Assembly: GCF_023023025.1 (NCBI RefSeq)
Contig: NZ_CP095481.1
Coordinates: 7,515,001 to 7,579,000 of the forward strand
DNA from: Amycolatopsis sp. WQ 127309
GTDB taxonomy: Bacteria > Actinomycetota > Actinomycetes > Mycobacteriales > Pseudonocardiaceae
Length of the DNA: 64,000 nucleotides
Direction: 5' to 3'
Shown: positions 42,397 through 49,941 of the stretch, in pieces
Position numbering within the stretch: position 1 is the stretch's first letter
Layout: each line of letters opens with the position of its first letter
Translations under genes and position numbers: made by a program
Notes under the pieces: model-generated
The model's database searches: none
What the model saw: only the letters and a program-made list of their open reading frames with translations
What the model was told of the DNA's origin: nothing

Positions 42397-43163
42397 CCGT
42401 CGGCTTCCCGGAACGCCGTGACGAGGGTGCGCGCGGCGTCGGCCAGCATCGTCGTGTCGTTGCTGAGCAGGACGAAGTCGCAGCCGTCGCGCACCGCCTG
42501 CGCCGCTCGCTCGGGCACGCCGCCGAACGCCAGCCCGCAGCGCTTGCCCGCGGTGTGCGCGGCCTCGATCGCCGACGCGATGAGGTCGAGCACCTCGGGC
42601 GACGACGGCGTCGAGCCCATCGACATCGACAGGTCCGCGGCGCCGACGAACACGGCGTCCACGGTGTCCAGCGCCAGGATCTCCGGCGCGGCCTTGATCG
42701 CCTCGACGCTCTCGAGCTGCGGGATGCACAGCACCTCGTCGTTGCCGGTGGCGAGGTACTCGGCGTTCGGGCGCAGGCCCCACGCCCCGGCGCGGCTGGT
42801 GCCGCCGGCGCCGCGGACGCCGTGCGGCGGGAACCGGCACGCGCGCCCGGCGGCGGCCGCCTGCTCGACGGTGTCGACGTGCGGCACGAGGATGCCCATG
42901 GCGCCCGCGTCGAGGATCTTCTGGATGGTCGACGCCGTCGTGTCCGGCACCCGCACGACGGGCGTGACCCCCAGCGCGGCGGCCGCGTTGATCAGCCGGT
43001 ACGCGGTCTGCAGGTCGAGCGGCGCGTGCTCCAGGTCGATCACGACGAAGTCGAACCCGGCGTACGCCATGATCTCGACCGGCTCGCCCGACGCGATCTT
43101 CAGCCAGGTGCCCAGGGGAGTGGTCTCGCGGGTGAACAGCCCGCCGCCGGTGCGCGCGCTCAC
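42393..43163 (-). CDS. HpcH/HpaI-type aldolase/citrate lyase family protein
   Basis: 256 residues of the class II metal-dependent aldolase fold. Typical parts are GTWLKIASGEPVEIMAYAGF, DFVVIDLEHAPLDLQTAYRL, ILDAGAMGILVPHVDTVEQA, VRGAGGTSRAGAWG and CIPQLESVEAIKAAPEILAL. Members split 4-hydroxy-2-oxo acids to pyruvate plus an aldehyde. It starts at GTG, overlapping the stop of the cupin gene by 4 bp. An aldehyde product would suit the neighbouring oxidoreductase genes. Confidence 0.88.
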   Translation of the reverse strand: MSARTGGGLFTRETTPLGTWLKIASGEPVEIMAYAGFDFVVIDLEHAPLDLQTAYRLINAAAALGVTPVVRVPDTTASTIQKILDAGAMGILVPHVDTVEQAAAAGRACRFPPHGVRGAGGTSRAGAWGLRPNAEYLATGNDEVLCIPQLESVEAIKAAPEILALDTVDAVFVGAADLSMSMGSTPSSPEVLDLIASAIEAAHTAGKRCGLAFGGVPERAAQAVRDGCDFVLLSNDTTMLADAARTLVTAFREADG

Positions 43164-44032
43164 GGCATCGGGTAGTCGTCGGCGTTCAGGACCCAGCCCG
43201 GTTTCTCCGAGAAGTCCACGCGCGGCGGGCTGAAGATGTCGATCAGCTGGTTGACACCCGGGTCGCTCGCCTCCGAGGTGTGCACGGTCGGCGGCGGGAT
43301 GACCGTGACGGACGGGCTGCCGATCCGCACGTGCTCGTCGTCGTGCCACGTCGTCCGGTCGTTGAGCCAGGGCGTGCGGATGTGGTGGACGTACTCTCCT
43401 TGCACGGCGAGGGAAAGCTGCTCGAAGTCGTCGTGGTGGTGCGGCGAGAGCTTGCGCGGGTCGCGCGGGCCGTCCTGCTCGGGCAGGAAGTTCACCATGA
43501 ACGCCCGGGTGCGGAAGATGCGGCCGAACCGCTTCGGGTCCTGCGGGACCTCGGAGAGCGGGTAGAACCGGACGCGGTTGCCGCCGGCGGGCTCCGGCCA
43601 CCGCCGCAGGAGCGTGACGCGCGGGTGGTTTTCGGCGTACGCACCGGCGTTCGCGGGCCGGTCGCGCCAGTCGCGTTCGGTCGCCTCGACCAGGCGGACG
43701 AGCGGGCCGTCACCCTCGACGCTGATCCGGGACGCGCCGGGCGGGGCGACGACGAGGCCGGGCTCGGCGATCCGGGTGGCGCCGTCGTCGGTGAACAGGG
43801 TGAACGCGGGGGAGGCGCCGGTGACGACGATCGCCAGCTCGCCTTCCAGGTAGCCGTTGTCGAGGTCGTCACCGGCGTGCGCCTCGGTGTGGATCAGGAT
43901 GACGTTCTGCGCGCGCACGACCTCGGTGTCGTGCAGGTCGAGGTACTGCGCGGTGGTGATCGCGGCGCCGCTGTCCGGCCGGGACGCGGTGGCTGTCGCG
44001 AGCGCGGACCGGGGATCGTCCTTTTCGTACAC
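43160..44032 (-). CDS. Cupin-type protein of the catabolic cluster
   Basis: 290 residues. The second half has a clear cupin metal motif, HHHDDFEQLSLAVQGEYVHH near residue 200, and the later VTVIPPPTVHTSEASDPGVN. The first half may be a second, degenerate cupin barrel (IHTEAHAGDDLDNGYLEGEL, VVAPPGASRISVEG). Bicupins include dioxygenases and isomerases; the reaction cannot be assigned. It lies between the DUF6282-type hydrolase (13 bp gap) and the aldolase (4 bp overlap). Confidence 0.75.
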   Translation of the reverse strand: MYEKDDPRSALATATASRPDSGAAITTAQYLDLHDTEVVRAQNVILIHTEAHAGDDLDNGYLEGELAIVVTGASPAFTLFTDDGATRIAEPGLVVAPPGASRISVEGDGPLVRLVEATERDWRDRPANAGAYAENHPRVTLLRRWPEPAGGNRVRFYPLSEVPQDPKRFGRIFRTRAFMVNFLPEQDGPRDPRKLSPHHHDDFEQLSLAVQGEYVHHIRTPWLNDRTTWHDDEHVRIGSPSVTVIPPPTVHTSEASDPGVNQLIDIFSPPRVDFSEKPGWVLNADDYPMP

Positions 44033-44045
44033 GGGGGGAGTCCTT

Positions 44046-44936
44046 TCAGGCGTCGAGGTCGAGCAGGTAGGTCGGGTTGTCGCGGACCATCCGCCGCAGG
44101 TCCTTCTCCGGCACGCCGAGGTCGAGCAGCGCCTCGCCGACCCGCATCCACGCGTCGACCGGCTTCGGGTTGGCCTGCTGGCCGAAGTCCGAGGCCAGCA
44201 CGATGTGCTCGGGGCCGAGCTTCTCGATCCAGGTCAGGAGCTGTTTCGGGTCCCATTTCTGGTTGCCCTCGGGGTCGTACATGCCGACTTCGTGCTCGAC
44301 GAACGCGCCGAGCTCGATCAGCTCGCGGCACAGCTCCGGGTCGGCGCCGATCACGAAGTCCGGGTGGCTGACGACCAGCCGCTTCATTCCGCGTTCCTTG
44401 GCCGCCGCGAAGAGCGTCTTGATGTACTCGGGGTACATGTGCCCGCCGTTGAGGACGGCTTGCTGGTCCTTGATCTCGTCGAGGATCTCGATCGCCGCGG
44501 GCTTCAGCTCGCCGTTGTCGTCGACGATGTCGATGCGCTCCAGCGTCAGCGGCACGGTGGTGGTCGGGAAGGCGCCGTCCTCGGGGTGGCAGTCGATGTG
44601 CCGGCCCGAGGAGATGGTCGGGAACCAGACGACCTTGCCGCCCATCCGCAGGCACATGCGCACGGCGTGCACGTTGAGCCCGCCGACGGTGCTGTTCAGC
44701 GCGATGCCGCCGTAGACCTTCGCGGCGACGCCTTCGAGGCGGCCCTTCATCGCGAGGACGTCCATCTGGGTGTTGTGGTGGTGGGACTTCGCGACCATGG
44801 CGCGCAGCCCGATCCGGGCGCCGTCCTGCGCGGCCTCGACGTGGTCGAAGCGCCGGGGGAACGGGCTGGGCCCGGAGTGGACGTGCATGTCGACCAGACC
44901 GTCCAGGACGGCGGCGATGGCGGGACGCTGGCTCAT
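44046..44936 (-). CDS. DUF6282-type metal-dependent hydrolase
   Basis: 296 residues, an amidohydrolase-like TIM barrel. It has the HxH metal motif (LVDMHVHSGPSPFPRRFDHV), a His-rich stretch (AMVAKSHHHNTQMDVLAMKG), VVSHPDFV and VLASDFGQQANPKP near the end for the remaining ligands. No specific substrate is known for this family. It is the promoter-proximal gene of the six-gene operon, so it may open the pathway by hydrolysis. An IclR-type site lies just upstream. Confidence 0.78.
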   Translation of the reverse strand: MSQRPAIAAVLDGLVDMHVHSGPSPFPRRFDHVEAAQDGARIGLRAMVAKSHHHNTQMDVLAMKGRLEGVAAKVYGGIALNSTVGGLNVHAVRMCLRMGGKVVWFPTISSGRHIDCHPEDGAFPTTTVPLTLERIDIVDDNGELKPAAIEILDEIKDQQAVLNGGHMYPEYIKTLFAAAKERGMKRLVVSHPDFVIGADPELCRELIELGAFVEHEVGMYDPEGNQKWDPKQLLTWIEKLGPEHIVLASDFGQQANPKPVDAWMRVGEALLDLGVPEKDLRRMVRDNPTYLLDLDA

Positions 44937-44957
44937 GGGCAGCCCTTCGTTCGCATT

Positions 44958-44978
44958 GTGAATTCGAAGTTCACTATA
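44958..44978. promoter_or_regulatory. IclR-type site overlapping the -10 of the catabolic operon
   Basis: GTGAA and TTCAC (44958-44974) flank TTCGAAG in a 17-bp repeat made of the same half-sites as the two perfect copies at 45043 and 48330, in the everted order. A minus-strand TATAGT (44973-44978) overlaps its right end, so binding would cover the start site of the six-gene operon. Confidence 0.6.
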
Positions 44979-45042
44979 AGACCGCGTGTCAACCCTGGAG
45001 ACCCTCTTGTGCGGCGAGGATCTCGTGTTTACGGTATCCGTT

Positions 45043-45057
45043 GTTCACTTCGTGAAC
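45043..45057. promoter_or_regulatory. IclR operator, perfect copy before MFS gene
   Basis: GTTCACttcGTGAAC is a 15-bp palindrome 70 bp before the MFS start. The same 15 bases recur before the IclR gene at 48330, so this is very likely its operator. Confidence 0.75.
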
Positions 45058-45127
45058 TCGCAGTTCGGATTGCACTCGGTGTGGTCACCTACGCGCTGCG
45101 AGTAGCCAGAGCCCTCGGAGGACGACG

Positions 45128-46507
45128 ATGTCCGTACCGCCACCCGCCGCAGAGCCGCGATCGACGGCCTTGGACGACGTCAGCCCCCGCGTCCCGCACG
45201 GCCCGGACAGCGCCAAGGTGCGCGCCGCCGTCCGCGGCGGGACCCTCGCCTACTTCGTCGACCAGTTCGACATCTACCTGCCGATCGTGGTGCTCGCACC
45301 GGCGACGGCGTACTTCCAGGCGGCCAACCTGAGCGCGAGCACGACGGCGCTGCTGGCGTCGCTCGTGTTCGCGTCCACGCTCATCGGCCGCCCGCTCGGC
45401 GCGATCATCTTCGGGCACTTCGCCGACACCGTCGGGCGCAAGCGCACGACGCTGGTCGCCGTCGGCGGCTTCGGGGCCATCACGCTGCTGACCGCGTGCC
45501 TGCCCGGCCACGAGACGATCGGGGTGTGGTCGGTCGGCCTGCTCATCGGCCTGCGGTTCGTCGACGGGATCTTCCTCGGCGGCGAGTACACGACCGCGGT
45601 GCCGCTCGCGATGGAGTGGAGCCCGAAGCACAAGCGCGGCCTCTACGCCTCGATCATCACGTCGACCTCGCCCGCCGCGTACGCCGTGATCGCCGCGATC
45701 ACGCTGCTGATGCTGCAGCTGCTGCCCTCGGCCGGGCTGCACAGCGCCTACGTCCAGTGGGGCTGGCGGATCCCGTTCTTCGTCGGCGCGGCGCTGGCGG
45801 CCGTGCTGTTCCGCTACTACCTCAAGAACGTGCACGAGACGCCGGCGGAGCTGACCGGCGAGAAGCACAAGATGCCGTTCGTCCGGCTGCTGGTGAAGTA
45901 CCCGCGGGCGCTGGCGCAGGTGTTCGTGCTGATGACCGGCACCTGGCTGGCGACCAACATGGAAGCCGCCGTGACGCCCGCGCAGCTGAAGTCGCACCTC
46001 CTGCTCTCCAGCAAGGAGGTCACGATGACGATGCTCGTCATCAACGCCGCCGCCGCGCTGTCGTACCCGTTCTTCGGGCTGCTGTCCCAGCGCATCGGGC
46101 GAAGGCGGTTCTACATCGGCTACGGCCTCGCGGTCCTGGTGATCGGCGCCGGCTCGTACACGCTGCTGATGGCGTCCGACGGCGGCTTCGGCGCGGCGCT
46201 CGGCTGGGGTGTGCTGATCGGGATCTTCACCGTCGGCACGTTCGGCCCGATCGCGGCGTACCTGACCGAGCGGTTCCCGGCGAGCATCCGCTCCACCGGC
46301 TACGGCGTCGGCTACAGCCTCGCCCTCATCGCCCCGGCGTTCTACCAGTTCTACCTGCAGCGGTTCGACGGCGTCATGCCCGCGCACCTGGCGCCCGCGG
46401 TGCTCATCGCGCTCGCCGGCGTGCTGATCAGCCTGGGCGGCTTCCTCGGCCCGGAGACCAAGGACGTCGACATGGGCGACGACAGCACGATCCCGGCACT
46501 GTCCTGA
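45128..46507 (+). CDS. MFS metabolite:H+ symporter
   Basis: 459 residues, 12 membrane helices, with a family motif FGHFADTVGRKRTTLVAVGG between helices 2 and 3 and RFVDGIFLGGEYTTAVPLAM (helix 4-5). This matches the MHS branch (ShiA/ProP/PcaK-like), which imports organic acids and betaines. GAGGACGACG precedes the ATG. It is divergent from the six catabolic genes and has an IclR operator upstream, so it probably imports the pathway substrate, perhaps an organic acid. Confidence 0.9.
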   Translation: MSVPPPAAEPRSTALDDVSPRVPHGPDSAKVRAAVRGGTLAYFVDQFDIYLPIVVLAPATAYFQAANLSASTTALLASLVFASTLIGRPLGAIIFGHFADTVGRKRTTLVAVGGFGAITLLTACLPGHETIGVWSVGLLIGLRFVDGIFLGGEYTTAVPLAMEWSPKHKRGLYASIITSTSPAAYAVIAAITLLMLQLLPSAGLHSAYVQWGWRIPFFVGAALAAVLFRYYLKNVHETPAELTGEKHKMPFVRLLVKYPRALAQVFVLMTGTWLATNMEAAVTPAQLKSHLLLSSKEVTMTMLVINAAAALSYPFFGLLSQRIGRRRFYIGYGLAVLVIGAGSYTLLMASDGGFGAALGWGVLIGIFTVGTFGPIAAYLTERFPASIRSTGYGVGYSLALIAPAFYQFYLQRFDGVMPAHLAPAVLIALAGVLISLGGFLGPETKDVDMGDDSTIPALS

Positions 46508-47526
46508 TCGGACAGCCGGGTGGATTCGCCACCGCCAACCCGGTCTGGGTCGGTTCGTCCGAGCTGACCATGACCCGCGAAGGGCTCTTCGCCTGCGTCG
46601 ACGCGGGAGCCGGGGCGGTGGTGGCGAAGTCCGTCAACGAGAGCGCCGCCGCCCGGCGGCAGCTGGACATCGCGGACTACGCGTTCGTCTCGCCCGGCGG
46701 CGCGGTGCGGCCGCCGGGCGGAGCGCGGCTCGAAGACGGCCTGCTCAACCGCTCCGGCCTCGCCCAGGTGGACCTGGACGACTGGCTCGCGATCCTTTCC
46801 GACGCCGGCGCGTACGGCGCCCCGCGGGGCTGCCCGGTCATCGGCAGCATCACCCTCGGGGAACCCGCCGCGGCCGCGCGCATCGGGCGTTCCCTGGCGG
46901 CCGTGGTGCCCGCCGTCGAGCTGAACATCGGCGCCCCGCACGGCCGTGAGGCGTCCGCGGTGCGCCAGCTGACCGAAGCGGACGCGGTGGGCGAAGCCGT
47001 CCGGACCGTGCGGGACGCCGTCGACGTGCCGCTGTTCGTCAAGCTGCCCGGGCAGGCGTCCGACGTCGTCGCGCTCGCCCGCGCGGCCCGCTCGGCGGGC
47101 GCGGACGCGATCGGCCTGGTCGGCCGGTACCCGGGTTTCCTGCCCGACCTCGACGGCGGCGCGGTCCTCGGCTCTTGGGGCGCGTGGAGTGCGCCAGGGT
47201 GCCTGCCGATGAGCCTGTACTGGGTCGGCAAGACGCGCCTGGCCCTGGGCGCGGACGTGCCGCTGATCGGCACCAACGGCGCCCGCACCGCCGACGACGT
47301 CCGGCGGTTCCTCGCCTCGGGCGCGTCGGCCGTCGAGGTCGTCACGGCGTTGTGGATCGAGGGTCCCGGGGTGATCGCGAAGCTGGTCGCCGGGCTGGAA
47401 GGCCTGGACCTGGCGACGTTCGTGGGCAGCGCGCTGGCCGGGGCGCGGGAGTACGCCGAGATCCCGCCGCTGCCGTCGCCGGCCTGGTTGCCCTACACCG
47501 CGCGGCTGAGGTCGTCCGGGCGGTAG
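46504..47526 (+). CDS. Dihydroorotate dehydrogenase-like flavoprotein with apparent CTG start
   Basis: About 340 residues. The barrel pattern is NPVWVGSSELTMTREGLFAC, VDAGAGAVVAKSV, PLFVKLPGQASDV, ADAIGLVGRYPG and IGTNGARTADDVRRFLASGA, the last two being FMN-phosphate sites of the DHODH/PreA group. No ATG, GTG or TTG gives a complete N terminus; the only coupled start is CTG, which overlaps the MFS stop as CTGA. A frameshift is the alternative. It is co-transcribed with the symporter and may reduce the imported substrate. The end overlaps the convergent IclR gene by 34 bp. Confidence 0.75.
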   Translation: MIGQPGGFATANPVWVGSSELTMTREGLFACVDAGAGAVVAKSVNESAAARRQLDIADYAFVSPGGAVRPPGGARLEDGLLNRSGLAQVDLDDWLAILSDAGAYGAPRGCPVIGSITLGEPAAAARIGRSLAAVVPAVELNIGAPHGREASAVRQLTEADAVGEAVRTVRDAVDVPLFVKLPGQASDVVALARAARSAGADAIGLVGRYPGFLPDLDGGAVLGSWGAWSAPGCLPMSLYWVGKTRLALGADVPLIGTNGARTADDVRRFLASGASAVEVVTALWIEGPGVIAKLVAGLEGLDLATFVGSALAGAREYAEIPPLPSPAWLPYTARLRSSGR

Positions 47527-48287
47527 TGGCCGCCCAGCTCGTGGGTCAGCTCGCGCGCCGTGTCGGCGATGACCCGCAGCTCCGGCGCGTCGTCCGACAT
47601 CGAGAGCGTGTTGTCCGGGCCGACGATGGCGATGGTGGCGCAGATGCCGTACTCGTCGAACACCGGCGCGGCCACCGCGACGACGCCGGGTGTGCTCATC
47701 GCGGAACAGTGGCCCACTTCGCGAACGCGTTCGACGTCGTCGCGCAGCTCGTCGCGCGCCGAACCGGACAGGTTCGCCATCAGGCGTTCCATCGACAGCT
47801 GGTCGGCGTGGTAGGCCAGGAACACTTTGCTCTGCGCCGTGTCCAGCGGCAGGTGGCTGCCGACGCGCACCGACACGACGACGATCGTCGAGACGTTCTC
47901 CTCGACCCGGGAGACCACCGGGCCGGTGAGGCCCCACAGGCTGAGCACGACGCTGGTCTGCGTGGCGCGCGACAGCGCCTGCATGTGCCGCGGGGCGAGG
48001 TTGACGACGCGGCGGTGGCCGATGGCGAACGCGCCCAGCTGCAGCAGCAGGCCACCGGGGACGTACCCGCCCTCGGCGCTGCGTTCGAGCAGACCGGCCG
48101 CGACCAGGGACGTGCAGTACCGGTACGCGGTGGTGCGGTTCAGGCCGAGCCGCTCGGCGATCTCGCCGGCCGTCACCTCCGGCGTGGCCGGGTCGAACAG
48201 CGCCAGGATCTGGCTGACGCGGCTCACCGCCTGGATGTCCGCCTGATCGGCGCGCGTGGCCTCCGGCGACCGGGTCGGTTTGGTCAC
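47493..48287 (-). CDS. IclR family transcriptional regulator
   Basis: 264 residues. The winged helix is ILALFDPATPEVTAGEIAER then LGLNRTTAYRYCTSLVAAGL at residues 27-70. The effector domain carries GHRRVVNLAPRHMQALSRAT, SRVEENVSTIVVVSVRVGSH and the end segment APVFDEYGICATIAIVGPDN typical of IclR. GGAGG sets the GTG start. Its own upstream region and the MFS promoter share an identical 15-bp palindrome, so it most likely controls the whole catabolic locus. Confidence 0.92.
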   Translation of the reverse strand: MTKPTRSPEATRADQADIQAVSRVSQILALFDPATPEVTAGEIAERLGLNRTTAYRYCTSLVAAGLLERSAEGGYVPGGLLLQLGAFAIGHRRVVNLAPRHMQALSRATQTSVVLSLWGLTGPVVSRVEENVSTIVVVSVRVGSHLPLDTAQSKVFLAYHADQLSMERLMANLSGSARDELRDDVERVREVGHCSAMSTPGVVAVAAPVFDEYGICATIAIVGPDNTLSMSDDAPELRVIADTARELTHELGGHYRPDDLSRAV

Positions 48288-48329
48288 GGGGAGCCTCCGG
48301 CGAGCGGTGATCGAGGGCGTGAAAAGGAT

Positions 48330-48344
48330 GTTCACTTCGTGAAC
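48330..48344. promoter_or_regulatory. IclR operator, perfect copy before the regulator gene
   Basis: GTTCACttcGTGAAC, identical to the site at 45043, lies 43 bp before the IclR start. It implies autoregulation. Confidence 0.75.
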
Positions 48345-48456
48345 ACGTCCGTAGGCTACCCGACCCGGGCCCCGTTCACGGGCACCCTCGTAAGGGTGAA
48401 AACCCCGCGTCCGGCCGGGCACGGCACCCGGCCGCGCCGGAGACTGGCGGTCCGGT

Positions 48457-48482
48457 GTTTTCCGGTGCCGGGGACGGGGTAG
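48457..48482 (+). promoter_or_regulatory. SigmaB/sigmaF-like promoter of the encapsulin operon
   Basis: GTTT (48457-48460) and GGGTAG (48477-48482) are 16 bp apart, the general-stress promoter form of actinobacteria. The predicted start lies about 40 nt before the hemerythrin ATG. Boxes and spacing equal those of the promoter at 37054. Confidence 0.65.
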
Positions 48483-48530
48483 AGACGGGCATGGCTACTT
48501 CCACCACACCGCGGGTCAGGGGCTGACCGC

Positions 48531-49082
48531 ATGGCCGACATCACCAGCCTTATCCTCGACGACCACGACTGGTTCCGGCGGCAGTTCGCCCGCATGGACG
48601 ACATCTCCGACGCCGGTGAGCTGGCGGCGGTCTGGCAACCGCTGGCCGACCTGCTCGACGTGCACGCGCGGGCGGAGGAGGAGATCTTCTACCCGCACCT
48701 GCTCCGCCGCGGCGAAGACGCGAAGGAGGAGACGCTCGACGCGATCGGCGACCACAACGACATCCGCGACGGCGTCCACGAGGCCGCGTTGCACCCCGTC
48801 GGCAGCACCGCTTGGCTCGACGCCGTCCGGAAGGCCAGGATGGCGAACAGCGAGCACATGGCCGAGGAGGAGGACGAGGGTCTGGCCGACTTCCGGCGGC
48901 ACGCCGACCCCGGTCTGCGCGAAGAGCTCGGCCGCAAGTTCGTCGAGTTCAAGCGGCAGCACGAGGGTGCGCGCGATCTCGACGTCAGCGACATCGACCC
49001 GGAAGAGTACGTCGAAGCGGAACTCGGTACCGGCCCCGGCGACGGTTCGCTCGGTATCGGCAGCCTCAAGGAACGGGATTGA
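48531..49082 (+). CDS. Hemerythrin-type encapsulin cargo protein
   Basis: 183 residues: a four-helix HHE domain with iron-ligand motifs DDHDWFRRQF, DVHARAEEEIFYPHLL, GDHNDIRDGVHEAAL and SEHMAEEEDEGLADF. A 25-residue acidic linker leads to the C-terminal loading peptide DGSLGIGSLKERD, a close match to known encapsulin targeting peptides. The protein should bind a di-iron centre and be packaged in the shell encoded 2 bp downstream, probably handling O2, NO or peroxide. A sigmaB/sigmaF-like promoter lies upstream. Confidence 0.92.
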   Translation: MADITSLILDDHDWFRRQFARMDDISDAGELAAVWQPLADLLDVHARAEEEIFYPHLLRRGEDAKEETLDAIGDHNDIRDGVHEAALHPVGSTAWLDAVRKARMANSEHMAEEEDEGLADFRRHADPGLREELGRKFVEFKRQHEGARDLDVSDIDPEEYVEAELGTGPGDGSLGIGSLKERD

Positions 49083-49084
49083 AC

Positions 49085-49903
49085 ATGAACCACCTGATGC
49101 GCGGTCTGGCCCCGATCACGGACGCGGGGTGGAAGGAGGTCGACGCCGAGGCGAAGGAACGGCTGCACACGCACCTCGCCGCCCGGCGCCTGGTCGACGT
49201 CGCCGGTCCGCACGGCTGGCAGTACTCCGCCACCGACCTGGGCCGGACCACCTCCCTCAAGGGGTCCTCCCTGCCCGACGGTGAGGAAGGCGTCCTCGTC
49301 CGGCAGCGCCGCGTGTTGCCGCTGGCCGAGGTCCGCGTCCCGTTCACCGTGTCCCGCGCGGAGCTGGACGACGCCGAACGCGGCGCCGACGACTTGGAGT
49401 TCGACGACCTCGACCGCGCCGCGAAGCAGATCGCGATGGTCGAGAACCGCGCGGTGTTCCACGGCTGGGCGGCGGCGGGGATGACCGGCATCGCCGAGAC
49501 GTGCCCGTACGACCGGCCGGCCCTGGGGGCGAACGCCGAGGCGTACCCCGGCGTGATCGCCCGGGCGGTGGACACGCTGCGCCGCGCGGGCATCGACGGC
49601 CCGTACGGCCTCGCGATCGGCCCGGCGGGCTACACCCGGATCGTGGAGAGCACCGAGCACGGCGGCCAGCTGGTCTTCGACCACGTCCGCCGCGTCCTCG
49701 GCGGCGGCAAGATCGTCCGCGCCCCCGGCCTGGACGGCGCGATGGTCCTGAGCCTCGCCGGCGGCGACTTCTTCCTGGAGCTGGGCCAGGACCTCGCGGT
49801 CGGCTACAGCTACCACGACGCCGAGAGCGTGACGCTGTACCTGGAGGAGAGCTTCAGCTTCCGGGTCGCGGAACCGGACGCCGCGATCACCCTCACGGCC
49901 TGA
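49085..49903 (+). CDS. Encapsulin nanocompartment shell protein (family 1)
   Basis: 272 residues, standard for a T=1 encapsulin with the HK97 fold. Signatures are NHLMRGLAPITDAGWKEVDA at the N terminus (cargo-binding groove), ATDLGRTTSLKGSSLPDG, LPLAEVRVPFTVSRAELDDA, the long helix AKQIAMVENRAVFHGW, and YGLAIGPAGYTRIVESTEHG. The C terminus ends LYLEESFSFRVAEPDAAITL. It assembles 60-mer cages that hold cargo with the loading peptide. It starts just after the hemerythrin stop, and a terminator follows. Confidence 0.95.
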   Translation: MNHLMRGLAPITDAGWKEVDAEAKERLHTHLAARRLVDVAGPHGWQYSATDLGRTTSLKGSSLPDGEEGVLVRQRRVLPLAEVRVPFTVSRAELDDAERGADDLEFDDLDRAAKQIAMVENRAVFHGWAAAGMTGIAETCPYDRPALGANAEAYPGVIARAVDTLRRAGIDGPYGLAIGPAGYTRIVESTEHGGQLVFDHVRRVLGGGKIVRAPGLDGAMVLSLAGGDFFLELGQDLAVGYSYHDAESVTLYLEESFSFRVAEPDAAITLTA

Positions 49904-49910
49904 GCGCGTG

Positions 49911-49941
49911 AGCCGGTCCGTCCTCAGTGGACGGACCGGCT
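49911..49941. terminator. Bidirectional terminator after the encapsulin gene
   Basis: A perfect 13-bp stem (AGCCGGTCCGTCC with GGACGGACCGGCT) and a 5-nt loop. It begins 8 nt after the encapsulin stop and overlaps the stop of the convergent sigma factor gene by 2 bp. Confidence 0.85.

Noticed and set aside
43160..44032. 5-deoxy-glucuronate isomerase or homogentisate dioxygenase assignment of the cupin
   Set aside because: A cupin metal motif is present, but the flanking signatures of those families are not seen.
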